Below are positions 23,222-30,509 of a DNA stretch of 31,408 bases, piece by piece. Numbering within the stretch: the stretch's first letter is position 1; each line of letters opens with the position of its first letter. Origin of the DNA: an uncultured Slackia sp. (lineage in GTDB: Bacteria; Actinomycetota; Coriobacteriia; Coriobacteriales; Eggerthellaceae); NCBI GenBank assembly GCA_900553775.1, contig USEZ01000006.1, forward strand, positions 1-31,408. The letters run 5' to 3'. Below the pieces are notes generated by a model. It did not search any database. It saw only the letters and a list, made by a program, of their open reading frames with translations, and was not told where the DNA came from. Made by a program: the position numbers and the translations under genes.

Positions 23222-23227
23222 ATTATA
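23222..23227 (-). promoter_or_regulatory. -10 box of tadA-ispE
   Basis: On the minus strand this is a perfect TATAAT, about 30 bases before the tadA start region, giving a short leader that would contain the GGAGG site. No convincing -35 is seen at the right distance. Confidence 0.45.
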
Positions 23228-23452
23228 AAAGAGCGGAAGAAGCGCGCGCCCGCATGCGCCGTTTCATCATCGCTTAGACACCTCGCAGCACGATGTCGGC
23301 AGACATGGCCGCGGCGCCTCGCACGGCGGCAAGCGCGCAACGCCCGCCGCCGCATCCGCCCGAAACCACGCGCCGTACGAAGACGAAACGCGCGCAAAAA
23401 GCGGCGGCGTACAAACACGCATGGCAAATATATGCATCGAACGTGAAGATGT

Positions 23453-23492
23453 TTTAGTAACTAAATTAGCAATATGGACAGGCGTCTATACT
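23453..23492 (+). promoter_or_regulatory. AT-rich island with palindrome and -10 box upstream of MFS-CBS gene
   Basis: TTTAGT-A-ACTAAA (23453-23465) is a perfect 13-bp palindrome in DNA far more AT-rich than its surroundings. TATACT (23487-23492) is a good -10 hexamer 22 bases further. The palindrome would cover the -35 position, which fits a repressor operator for an efflux gene. The role is inferred. Confidence 0.5.
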
Positions 23493-23494
23493 GA

Positions 23495-23520
23495 AAAAGG
23501 CTTCCTTCGGGAAGCCTTTT
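23495..23520 (+). terminator. Terminator-like hairpin in the leader of the MFS-CBS gene
   Basis: AAAAGGCTTCC (23495-23505) and GGAAGCCTTTT (23510-23520) form a perfect 11-bp stem with a stable TTCG loop and run into T on both strands. No complete gene lies upstream on the plus strand, so it must end a small RNA or leader transcript, or act as an attenuator for the transporter. Confidence 0.75.
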
Positions 23521-23592
23521 CATGCCCGCCCGCACCACGGCGGCAACGCGCCGAGGATGGCGCAGAAGCCCGCCACCGCAAAGGAGATGCCT

Positions 23593-25485
23593 ATGAAGCT
23601 GACGCGCAAGCAGATAGCCATGCTGGTCATTCTGATCGCAGGCACGTTCGTCACCGTGCTGAACCAAACGCTCGTGACGCCCGCCCTGCCTTCGATCATG
23701 GCGGAAATGTCGGTCGATGCGGCCACCGCCCAATGGCTCACCACCGGATTCACCCTGGTCAACGCCATTATGATTCCCATAACCGCCTATCTGACCGACC
23801 GCTATTCCACGCGCGGGCTTTTCATCGTATCCATGCTCATCTTCGCGGGCGGAAGCGCCCTGGCAGGCTGGGGCCCGAGCTTTTTCGTGCTTTTGTGCGG
23901 CCGCCTGCTGCAGGCGGCGGGTGCGGGCATCCTCATGCCCATGGTCATGACCGTCATCATGCTCACCTTCCCGCCCGATAAACGCGGCTTCGCAAGCGGG
24001 CTGTTCGGCATCGTGATCGCCTTCGCTCCGGCCTTCGGCCCAAGCGCTGCAGGCTTCATCATCGACGCCTACGATTGGCATGTCCTTTTCTGGATCATCG
24101 TCGGGCTCGCGCTGGCCATCACAATCGCCAGCCTTTTCGCGCTCGAACGCGCGAAGAAAGAGAGCGCCGACGTCACGCTCGACAAGATATCCCTCGTGCA
24201 ATCGAGCGCGGGCTTCGGCCTTCTGCTCTACGGCCTGTCGAGCGTCGGATCGTTCGGCCTGAACCCCTTCGACGGAGCCGCAACCGCCGCAGGCGTGATC
24301 GTGCTCGTGTTCTTCTTCCGCCGCCAGCTGCGCATGGAACATCCCATGCTGCAGGTGCGCGTGCTCCAAAACCGCAAATTCCTCGTGGGAACCGTCATCG
24401 CCATGCTGGTTCAGGGCTCGCTTCTGGCGGCGGGCATCCTCATGCCCATCTACCTGCAATCCTACATGGGATACTCCGCCACCATTTCCGGCCTGGTGCT
24501 TATGCCGGGCGCCATCCTCATGGGCATCATGGGCCCGATCGCCGGCCGCCTGTTCGACACGCACGGCCCGCGCGTTTTGAGCCTCATCGGCATGACCCTG
24601 CTCACGGCCACCACCTTCGTGTTCGCCTTCCTGGGCGACTCCACGGGGCTCGCCTTCCTCATCGCCGTCTACACCGTGCGCATGTTCTCCATGTCGCTGG
24701 TGAACATGCCGATCACCACCTGGGCCATGAACGCGCTCGACAACGGCGTGCTCAACCACGGCACCTCGGTGAACAACACGTTGCGCCAGGTGGCGGGCTC
24801 GCTCGGCACGGCCATCCTGATATCTGTGTCCACCGTGGCGACGAACGCGGCCCAATCGAGCACCGACGCTTTGCATGCGGGCATCTTCGGCGTGAACGCG
24901 GCGTTCTTCGTCAGCGCGCTGCTGTGTCTGGCAGGCCTTGCCATGACGATCGCCTGGGTGAAAGACAAGCCGGGCGATGCGGAGGCGTGCGACCCCGACA
25001 ACAAGAAACGAACCGTGCTCGAAGCCGTCATGAAGCGCGACGTCTACACCCTGCCCGAAACGGCCACCGTGTTCGACGCCGTGAAGCTTTTGGTGGAAAA
25101 GCACATCAGCGCCGCCCCGATCGTGGATGCGCAGGGCAAGGCCGTCGGCTTCGTGTCGGACGGCGACGTGGCGCGCTGCCTGTCGAAGCGCCGCACCACC
25201 TACACCGACCCGGTGGCGCTCATCGAGCTCACCGACGCCAGCAGCGACGACTTCGAGGAGAAGACCGAGAAGATCATGGGGGCGAACGTCTTCGAAATCG
25301 CGCACCGCGGGGTGATCGGCGTAGACATCCACACCGACATCCGCGAGGTCTGCCGCGTATTGGGGGAAAACCATCTGAAAAAGGTGCCCGTCACCGAGAA
25401 CGGCTCGATCGTCGGCGTGGTGAATCTGTCCGACATCGCGCATTTCTCCATGTCGAAATATCTCGAACGCCACGGCGGGCAATAG
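23593..25485 (+). CDS. DHA2-type MFS transporter fused to two CBS domains
   Basis: A 630-residue membrane protein. Residues 1 to about 465 form a 14-segment major facilitator of the DHA2 drug:proton antiporter group (LNQTLVTPALPSIMAEM near the start, LTDRYSTRGLF in the 2-3 loop, GPSAAGFIIDAYDWHVLFWI as motif C). From about 478 the chain continues as a cytoplasmic pair of CBS modules: AVMKRDVYTLPETATVFDAV ... APIVDAQGKAVGFVSDGDV, and IMGANVFEIAHRGVIGVDI ... KKVPVTENGSIVGVVNLSDI. CBS pairs usually bind adenine nucleotides, so nucleotide-gated transport is suggested. AAGGAG at 23581-23586 places the start at ATG 23593, six bases on; an ATG at 23587 abuts the site. The substrate is unknown. Confidence 0.92.
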   Translation: MKLTRKQIAMLVILIAGTFVTVLNQTLVTPALPSIMAEMSVDAATAQWLTTGFTLVNAIMIPITAYLTDRYSTRGLFIVSMLIFAGGSALAGWGPSFFVLLCGRLLQAAGAGILMPMVMTVIMLTFPPDKRGFASGLFGIVIAFAPAFGPSAAGFIIDAYDWHVLFWIIVGLALAITIASLFALERAKKESADVTLDKISLVQSSAGFGLLLYGLSSVGSFGLNPFDGAATAAGVIVLVFFFRRQLRMEHPMLQVRVLQNRKFLVGTVIAMLVQGSLLAAGILMPIYLQSYMGYSATISGLVLMPGAILMGIMGPIAGRLFDTHGPRVLSLIGMTLLTATTFVFAFLGDSTGLAFLIAVYTVRMFSMSLVNMPITTWAMNALDNGVLNHGTSVNNTLRQVAGSLGTAILISVSTVATNAAQSSTDALHAGIFGVNAAFFVSALLCLAGLAMTIAWVKDKPGDAEACDPDNKKRTVLEAVMKRDVYTLPETATVFDAVKLLVEKHISAAPIVDAQGKAVGFVSDGDVARCLSKRRTTYTDPVALIELTDASSDDFEEKTEKIMGANVFEIAHRGVIGVDIHTDIREVCRVLGENHLKKVPVTENGSIVGVVNLSDIAHFSMSKYLERHGGQ

Positions 25486-25668
25486 ACGCGCGGCGAAACG
25501 GCGCAACGCTTGCGTCCTTCGCAACCGGATACGGCGCCGCAAGAGCCGCAGGACGACGGGCGAACCCCAGGCGTCGTTTGCTCCATCGAGGCCGCCGCAT
25601 CGCCCGCCAGCTCGCCGCGGCCAAACACATCGCCCATCCGCCGCCCCCTCAGGCGATGCATAGACGCG

Positions 25669-25705
25669 CGAGAGGCGCCCGCCGGGTTTCGGCAGGCGCC
25701 TCTCG
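25669..25705. terminator. Hairpin between convergent MFS-CBS and binding-protein genes
   Basis: CGAGAGGCGCC (25669-25679) pairs perfectly with GGCGCCTCTCG (25695-25705), and GCC/GGC continues inside past one mismatch. There is no U-tract. It most likely ends both transcripts. The rest of the 254-base gap shows nothing else. Confidence 0.6.
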
Positions 25706-25739
25706 AAAGGGGGCATATCGACGGCGGCCCTGCGCCCTG

Positions 25740-26876
25740 CTATCCTCGATAGCTATTGCCGAGCAGCTCTTGTACCTGGTCGTCGGTCAAATCTCGATGG
25801 TAGAACAGACTGTAGAACTCCTTCGTCGTCTCCACGATGTCGATATCGTAGGCCTCGGGGTACAAAAGATTCGTCAACCACTGCAACCCGATGAAACGGT
25901 TCACCGCAGGCGGGCGGTCGAGCCAGGAAAACGGCGTCTGGCACATCGTATACACACGCCCGTCCTCCACCGCCTTGACGGTCGACCAGTTCGGGTCGGT
26001 GCGAATCAAATCGCTCGCGCCGCCTTCGTAGCGCTGGGCATCCCAGGCGATGATGACATCGGGGTTCCACGCAAGCACCTGCTCAAGCGATACGGGAGTC
26101 TTGCCTTTGCCGCCTTCGGCTTCGAGGTCTTGCGCCACGTTCTTCGCACCGGCGCGCTCGAGCACGAGGGCATGCGACGACGAGGTGGGTTCGGTCTGCA
26201 GCCCTTCCGGGCCTTCGGCGTAATACAGGCTCACGCGGTCGTCTTCGGGAATCGAGGCAACCGCCGCGCCGACCTCGTCGAGAACGGCCGTGCAGTAGTC
26301 GGCCAGCTTGCCCGCCTCGGCCGTTTTGTCCAGGATGCCGCCGAGCACTTCGTAGCAATGGGCCGTCCTATCGAACGAACCGTCGATCACCACCACGGGA
26401 ATGCCCGTCTGATTCTGCAGGTCGTCGGCATCGGATGCGTCCTTCTCCGTCGGCGCGACCGTCGTGATGGAGAAGACGACCTGGATGCCTTGCGCCATAA
26501 TCGCCTCGGGATTGAGGTCTTTGCCTCCCGACAACGTGCCCAGATTGGGCAGGTCGGCCGCCTCGGCGGGAAGATTCGCAAGCTCTTGCTCGGTGAAGTC
26601 CATCGTGGTGCCGGCGCACAATTCCGGAGCCAGGGTGAAAAGGAATATCTGCCCCGACGGGCTTGTGTAGTACACCTTTTCGATGTTCTCGGCCGGCGGC
26701 AGCACGACCGCACGGCCCGCGTCGTCGGTCACCGTCCGGCTTGCAGATTCGACAGCCTGCGACGAAGGTTCGCTTTCGTCGGACCGGCTTTGCTCCGCGC
26801 ATCCGAAAAGCATCGCCGAAGCCGCCAAGCAGGCAGCGAAAGCGATCGCCGCAAGGCGCTTCCCCATCTTTTCCAT
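25740..26876 (-). CDS. ABC transporter substrate-binding lipoprotein, Fe-complex/cobalamin type
   Basis: A 378-residue secreted lipoprotein. The signal peptide (KRLAAIAFAACLAASAML) ends in the lipobox LFGC with the lipidated Cys at 26, followed by a Ser/Glu-rich linker. The mature part is a periplasmic-binding-protein fold of the BtuF/FecB class: TVTDDAGRAVVLPPAENIEK at the start, NPEAIMAQGIQVVFS, NPDVIIAWDAQ, and DGRVYTMCQTPFSWLDRPPA. ATG 26876 has AAAAGGGGAACGG before it. It diverges from the permease-ATPase genes and shares their regulatory region, so it should deliver the ligand to them. Ligands of this class include iron-siderophore, heme, cobalamin, molybdate and tungstate; sequence alone does not decide. 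Confidence 0.9.
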   Translation of the reverse strand: MEKMGKRLAAIAFAACLAASAMLFGCAEQSRSDESEPSSQAVESASRTVTDDAGRAVVLPPAENIEKVYYTSPSGQIFLFTLAPELCAGTTMDFTEQELANLPAEAADLPNLGTLSGGKDLNPEAIMAQGIQVVFSITTVAPTEKDASDADDLQNQTGIPVVVIDGSFDRTAHCYEVLGGILDKTAEAGKLADYCTAVLDEVGAAVASIPEDDRVSLYYAEGPEGLQTEPTSSSHALVLERAGAKNVAQDLEAEGGKGKTPVSLEQVLAWNPDVIIAWDAQRYEGGASDLIRTDPNWSTVKAVEDGRVYTMCQTPFSWLDRPPAVNRFIGLQWLTNLLYPEAYDIDIVETTKEFYSLFYHRDLTDDQVQELLGNSYRG

Positions 26877-27104
26877 CCGTTCCCCTTTTCGCCACGGCCC
26901 GTCCGCATCGAAGCCGGCTTCCCTTCGGCCCCCGCGCACGAGGACGCCCCCGTAAGCGCAAGGCCACCCGACCCCGAGAAGAAACACATCTCTCCCGGCC
27001 ATGCCGCATCGATGCCTTTGCCGCCCGCACGTCCTCCCCGCACGTTTACACCGTTTGCATCGCCGACGCCGCGACGTCGGCGAGACGTCTCTGCGGAATG
27101 TTTA

Positions 27105-27126
27105 ATTATCCGCAATTGAGAATAAT
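27105..27126. promoter_or_regulatory. Fur-like imperfect palindrome
   Basis: A 22-bp imperfect palindrome, matching its own complement at 18 of 22 positions, with outer arms ATTAT and ATAAT and centre CAATTG. It overlaps the likely -10 of the binding-protein gene. Its AT-rich form resembles binding sites of metal-responsive repressors such as Fur, but no consensus match is claimed. Confidence 0.5.
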
Positions 27127-27171
27127 AGGAGTGTAGCGACCGACGGTGCATTCGTCCAGAACTTTATCCTC

Positions 27172-27200
27172 TTGTGAAAATATTCTTTTTCTCGAATAAT
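27172..27200 (+). promoter_or_regulatory. Promoter of the permease operon
   Basis: TTGTGA (27172-27177) and AATAAT (27195-27200) are separated by 17 bases, about 55 bases before the permease start. Between and across them an inverted pair TATTC/GAATA (27181-27185 and 27194-27198) could be an operator. GAATAAT is also found in the palindrome at 27105-27126, so one regulator may bind both. Confidence 0.5.
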
Positions 27201-27254
27201 ACAATTCGTACGAAAAGGGGGACGAGCGACATACGCTCGAGCAAGGAGCGGTTC

Positions 27255-28358
27255 GTGAACGAACACAGCGCCTGTCGGAAAGCGCGGCGGCGGCAAGAAC
27301 GCCTCGAAAAAGACATGCTTCTCGACGATGACGACCGTGCCGAGCAGAAATTCGGCAGAGGGATATCGCCCTGGGCGAAAGCGGGCATCGCCCTCGCGCT
27401 CGTCGGCATCGTGACCGCTTCGTTTTCGGTGGGCAAATACCCCATTGCCCCCGACGAGCTGATTCGAACTATCGCGAACAGCATCTTCAACCCTGCAGCA
27501 GTCGATCCGCAAACGCAGGCCGCCCTGTTCAATATCCGCCTGCCGCGCATCCTCGTCGTGGTCATGGTGGGCGCCGCACTTGCCGCAGCGGGGGCAGCCT
27601 ACCAGGGAATGTTTCGCAACCCGCTCGTATCGCCCGACCTGCTGGGCGCATCGGCGGGCGCAAGCCTCGGCGCCTGCCTGGCCCTTGTGCTCGACCTGCC
27701 CTCGACAGGCGTGCAGGCGTTCGCCTTCGTAGGCGGTATGGCGGCCGTCGGATGCGTGGTCTGGCTCAACCGCATCATCCGCTACGACGAGCTGCTCGGC
27801 CTCGTACTCGGCGGCATCCTCGTATCGACGCTGTTCCAATCGGGCGTTTCCCTTTTGAAATTTCTCGCCGACTCCAACGACAAACTGCCCGAAATCACCT
27901 TTTGGCTCATGGGCGGGTTCTCTCGCGTCGACCAAAACGACCTGCTCGCCATCATCGTGCCCATGGCCGCCGGATTCGGCGTGCTCATGCTTGAGCGCTG
28001 GAAGCTCAACGCCTTGAGCTTCGGCGAAGAGGAGGCGCGCAGCCTCGGCATCGATGTCTCCCGCGTACGCCTCGTCGTCATATTCGCGTCGACGCTCATC
28101 GTGTCCGTCTCGGTGGCCGTTTCCGGCGTGGTCGGCTGGGTGGGCCTGGTCATCCCCCATCTCGCCCGCGCTATCGTCGGCCCCAACTATCGTGCGCTCA
28201 TTCCCGCGTCGATGTTCATCGGCGCAAGCTATCTGCTGCTCGTCGACGATTTATGCCGCATGCTCCTGAGCCTCGAAATCCCCATCGGCATCCTGACCGC
28301 CATCATCGGCGTGCCGTTTTTCATCGTCATCTTCAAGCACAATATGAAGGGATGGTAG
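27255..28358 (+). CDS. FecCD-family ABC transporter permease
   Basis: A 367-residue polytopic membrane protein of the FecCD/BtuC class, which forms a homodimeric channel for metal chelates. Family blocks are FNIRLPRILVVVMVGAALAA, YQGMFRNPLVSPDLLGASAG, and the C-terminal GVVGWVGLVIPHLARAIVGP that contacts the ATPase, ending with LEIPIGILTAIIGVPFFIVI. The open frame extends to 27174, but the GTG at 27255 has AAGGAG exactly six bases upstream and gives a sensible cytoplasmic N-terminus. It is the first gene of a plus-strand operon; the ATPase frame overlaps its last codons. Confidence 0.95.
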   Translation: MNEHSACRKARRRQERLEKDMLLDDDDRAEQKFGRGISPWAKAGIALALVGIVTASFSVGKYPIAPDELIRTIANSIFNPAAVDPQTQAALFNIRLPRILVVVMVGAALAAAGAAYQGMFRNPLVSPDLLGASAGASLGACLALVLDLPSTGVQAFAFVGGMAAVGCVVWLNRIIRYDELLGLVLGGILVSTLFQSGVSLLKFLADSNDKLPEITFWLMGGFSRVDQNDLLAIIVPMAAGFGVLMLERWKLNALSFGEEEARSLGIDVSRVRLVVIFASTLIVSVSVAVSGVVGWVGLVIPHLARAIVGPNYRALIPASMFIGASYLLLVDDLCRMLLSLEIPIGILTAIIGVPFFIVIFKHNMKGW

Positions 28359-29338
28359 GCCATGCCGCTCGAACACGCCGAAACACCCCCGATCGCAGGC
28401 GCCCAAGGCGCCGCCGCGGCCTCTTCGGACGAAGCCGCCGTCGCCCGCGCCGCCGAACCGACGCGCAAGACGGCGCAGGCGGAAAAATCGCTGCAGATGC
28501 GGCCTTCGACGCCGAAGAGCCCCCGCATGCAAGCCCGCACGGCTCCTGCGGCGGCGATTCGGAACCGCTTCTCGACGTGCGCTCTCTAACCTGCGGATAT
28601 CACCGCAAAGTCATCGTGCGGGATGCGAGCTTCAGCCTGCGTCGAGGCCAATTCGCCTGCATCATCGGCACGAACGGATGCGGCAAGACCACTCTGCTGA
28701 AAACCGTTCTGGGGCTGCTGCCGCCCATGGGCGGCCATGCCCGCATCCGCGGCGAAGACATCGCCTCTTTGAGCGACGCCGAGCGAGCGCGGCATATCGC
28801 CTATATCCCGCAGGCGCATACGCCGCCTTTTCCGTTTTCGGTCGCCGATGTGGTGCTCATGGGCCGCACGCCGCATATCGGACGCTTTTCCAACGTATCG
28901 CACGAAGACAAGCGCATCGCGTGGGATGCGCTTTGCATGCTCGGCATCGAGCATCTGGCGGAACGCACCTACACCAAGCTTTCGGGCGGGCAGCAGCAGC
29001 TCGTGCTCATCGCACGCGCCCTGACGCAGCAGCCCGAGCTGATCGTCATGGACGAGCCCACGGCAAGCCTCGATTTCGGCAACCAGCAGATCGTGCTCGC
29101 GCGCATGAAAGAACTTTCGCGCCGCGGCGCCACCGTGCTCATGGTGACGCACGACCCGGGGCATGCCGTCTATTGCGCCGACACGGTAGTCGTGATGAAG
29201 GAGGGATGCGTCACCGGCACGGGAACGCCCGACGAAATCATCACGAAACCGCAGATGGAAGCCATCTATCGAACACCCATCCACGTGTCCGACATCATGG
29301 TGGAGGGACAGATGCGACGCATCTGCGTCCCGCTTTAA
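28352..29338 (+). CDS. ABC transporter ATP-binding protein, FecE/BtuD type, disturbed N-terminus
   Basis: The ATPase of the uptake system. Walker A is GTNGCGKTT (106-114 counting from ATG 28352), the Q-loop AYIPQAHTPPF, the signature LSGGQQQ (210-216), Walker B IVMDEP (231-236) and the switch His in VTHDPGH. The true domain starts at about residue 71 (EPLLDVRSLTCGYHRKVIVR). The first 45 residues of this frame are implausibly Arg-rich (RRRPRRRRGLFGRSRRRPRR). In the other frame, ATG 28362 begins an ordinary-looking peptide (MPLEHAETPPIAGAQGAAAA) just after the permease. A one-base change at the AAAAA run 28483-28487 would join the two. So the gene may begin at 28362 with a frameshift, a slippage site or a sequence error. 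The ATPase core is intact. Confidence 0.85.
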   Translation: MVGHAARTRRNTPDRRRPRRRRGLFGRSRRRPRRRTDAQDGAGGKIAADAAFDAEEPPHASPHGSCGGDSEPLLDVRSLTCGYHRKVIVRDASFSLRRGQFACIIGTNGCGKTTLLKTVLGLLPPMGGHARIRGEDIASLSDAERARHIAYIPQAHTPPFPFSVADVVLMGRTPHIGRFSNVSHEDKRIAWDALCMLGIEHLAERTYTKLSGGQQQLVLIARALTQQPELIVMDEPTASLDFGNQQIVLARMKELSRRGATVLMVTHDPGHAVYCADTVVVMKEGCVTGTGTPDEIITKPQMEAIYRTPIHVSDIMVEGQMRRICVPL

Positions 29339-29344
29339 CGCAGG

Positions 29345-29369
29345 CTTGCAGGGCACGACGCCCTGCAAG
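29345..29369. terminator. Stem-loop after the ATPase gene
   Basis: CTTGCAGGGC (29345-29354) and GCCCTGCAAG (29360-29369) form a perfect 10-bp stem with a 5-base loop, 6 bases past the ATPase stop. There is no U-tract. It may be a partial terminator that lowers expression of the genes beyond, or an mRNA-stabilising structure. Confidence 0.55.
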
Positions 29370-29516
29370 GCAAGCGCCGGCGCCGCCGAACCGTCGTTCG
29401 GAAGCGCAGCGTCCCGTGCGCGTCCGTCAAAGCGAAAACCGCACATACCATGCCCGACATGGCGCCCGACATGAACCAAGCCGCAGGAAGGGCGGCTACG
29501 ATAGAAAGGATCGACC

Positions 29517-30326
29517 ATGGACCTCGCAACAAACAAGAACCCCTGGGAAATCTACGATGCGCTCATCGACGGCGTGCCCGAAGGCATCGCGGTCGTCGAC
29601 TACGCGCTCGGCCTGCATTGGACGTATCTGAACGCCGAATGCGGCTGCGGCGTGGCGTGGACGATGAGGGGAGGCAAGGCCGGCTCGCGCAAACGTCCCG
29701 ACCTGCGCGGATGCGACCTGAAAAGCGTCGCCCGGCTTGCGAAAAGCTGGAATTTCGAAGAAGCAACCCTGGGTGTGGCGGCGCTGAATGCCTGGTATTC
29801 GCGCAAAGAGCTGCTCGACCCGCTCGGCGCGGTCTACGAAGAGCCCAAGGCGCTCGCCCGCGATGAGCGCAAACGCGAGGCATTCGGGGAATTCACGCCG
29901 CAGATGAAAGGCGGCAAGGTAACCGTCATCGGGCACTTCCCGCATGTCTACGAGCTCGCCGAGCGCTGTGCAGAGCTCACCGTGCTCGAACGCTCCTGCA
30001 GCGAGGCGGACCTTCCCGATCCCGCCTGCGAATACGTGCTGCCCTCCCAAGACGTGGTGTTCATCACCGGCACCACTACCACGAACAAGACGCTGCCGCG
30101 TCTGCTCGAACTGTCGCGCGACGCGCTGTGCATCCTTACCGGGCCGAGCGTGGTGGCATCGCCCGTGCTGTTCGACCACCATGCCGATGTGCTGGCAGGC
30201 AGCGTGGTGAACGACCCCGAGAAGACGGCCTTCGCCGTGCACAGCGCGCAAGGAAGACTTTTCGGCGAGGCCGTGCAGATGATGCGCATCGTCAAACCAG
30301 GCCTTAAGCTGGATCTGCGCGACTAG
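29517..30326 (+). CDS. DUF4213/DUF364 putative heavy-metal chelation protein
   Basis: A 269-residue soluble protein. The N-terminal part (about 1-90) resembles the enolase-N-like DUF4213 domain, with LIDGVPEGIAVVDYALGLHW and GCGVAWTM. The C-terminal part (about 130-255) resembles DUF364: VTVIGHFPHVYELAERCAEL, then DVVFITGTTTTNKTLPRLLE and LTGPSVVASPVLFDHHADVL. The family is described as a putative heavy-metal chelation domain, with no proven activity. Family members are often found near FecCD-type transporters, as here, which suggests handling of the imported metal or chelate. AAAGGATCGACC precedes the ATG. It lies 178 bases after the ATPase gene with a stem-loop between, so expression may be partly uncoupled. 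The domain call is from recall of motifs. Confidence 0.8.
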   Translation: MDLATNKNPWEIYDALIDGVPEGIAVVDYALGLHWTYLNAECGCGVAWTMRGGKAGSRKRPDLRGCDLKSVARLAKSWNFEEATLGVAALNAWYSRKELLDPLGAVYEEPKALARDERKREAFGEFTPQMKGGKVTVIGHFPHVYELAERCAELTVLERSCSEADLPDPACEYVLPSQDVVFITGTTTTNKTLPRLLELSRDALCILTGPSVVASPVLFDHHADVLAGSVVNDPEKTAFAVHSAQGRLFGEAVQMMRIVKPGLKLDLRD

Positions 30327-30509
30327 AACGCCGCGAGTACGCACGGGCATAGGGGGGATGCGAGAAGAGAAACTCCTTCCGGCAAGGCGTCGTCGAGTAT
30401 TTCGACAAGCCCGCATGCTGCCTCGTTCGGCCTGCCGTGCCCCCCATGCCGACGGCGAAAACAATCTGTCGGAGCGGCGCCGACAGCGCGACGCGAAAGG
30501 AGCGAAGCC

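Larger units (their letters stand above)
23193..23592. other. 400-base gap between divergent tadA and the MFS-CBS gene
   Basis: The gap holds a tadA -10 box (23222-23227), a GC-rich stretch with nothing I can support, and then an AT-rich island (about 23420-23500) with a palindrome, a -10-like box and a terminator hairpin. A possible small open frame begins at ATG 23421 (MANICIEREDVLVTKLAIW) but has no stop before the MFS gene and no clear ribosome binding site, so it is not called. Confidence 0.5.
26877..27254. promoter_or_regulatory. Divergent control region of the uptake locus
   Basis: This gap between the binding protein (minus) and permease (plus) holds an AT-rich core at 27100-27215. 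On the minus strand GATAAT (27105-27110) is a good -10. A perfect 8-bp hairpin CGCCGACG/CGTCGGCG (27061-27068 and 27075-27082) lies in the leader of the binding-protein gene, which would be about 220 bases long. I looked for a cobalamin riboswitch in that leader and saw no match to its conserved boxes. A 10-bp palindrome TTCGTACGAA lies at 27205-27214. Confidence 0.55.

Noticed and set aside
23461..25716. 751-codon minus-strand frame opposite the MFS-CBS gene
   Set aside because: Antisense shadow; the plus strand carries clear membrane segments and CBS modules.
26877..27100. Cobalamin riboswitch in the leader of the binding-protein gene
   Set aside because: The leader is long enough, but I could not find the conserved B12-box sequences on the minus strand; only a simple hairpin is present.
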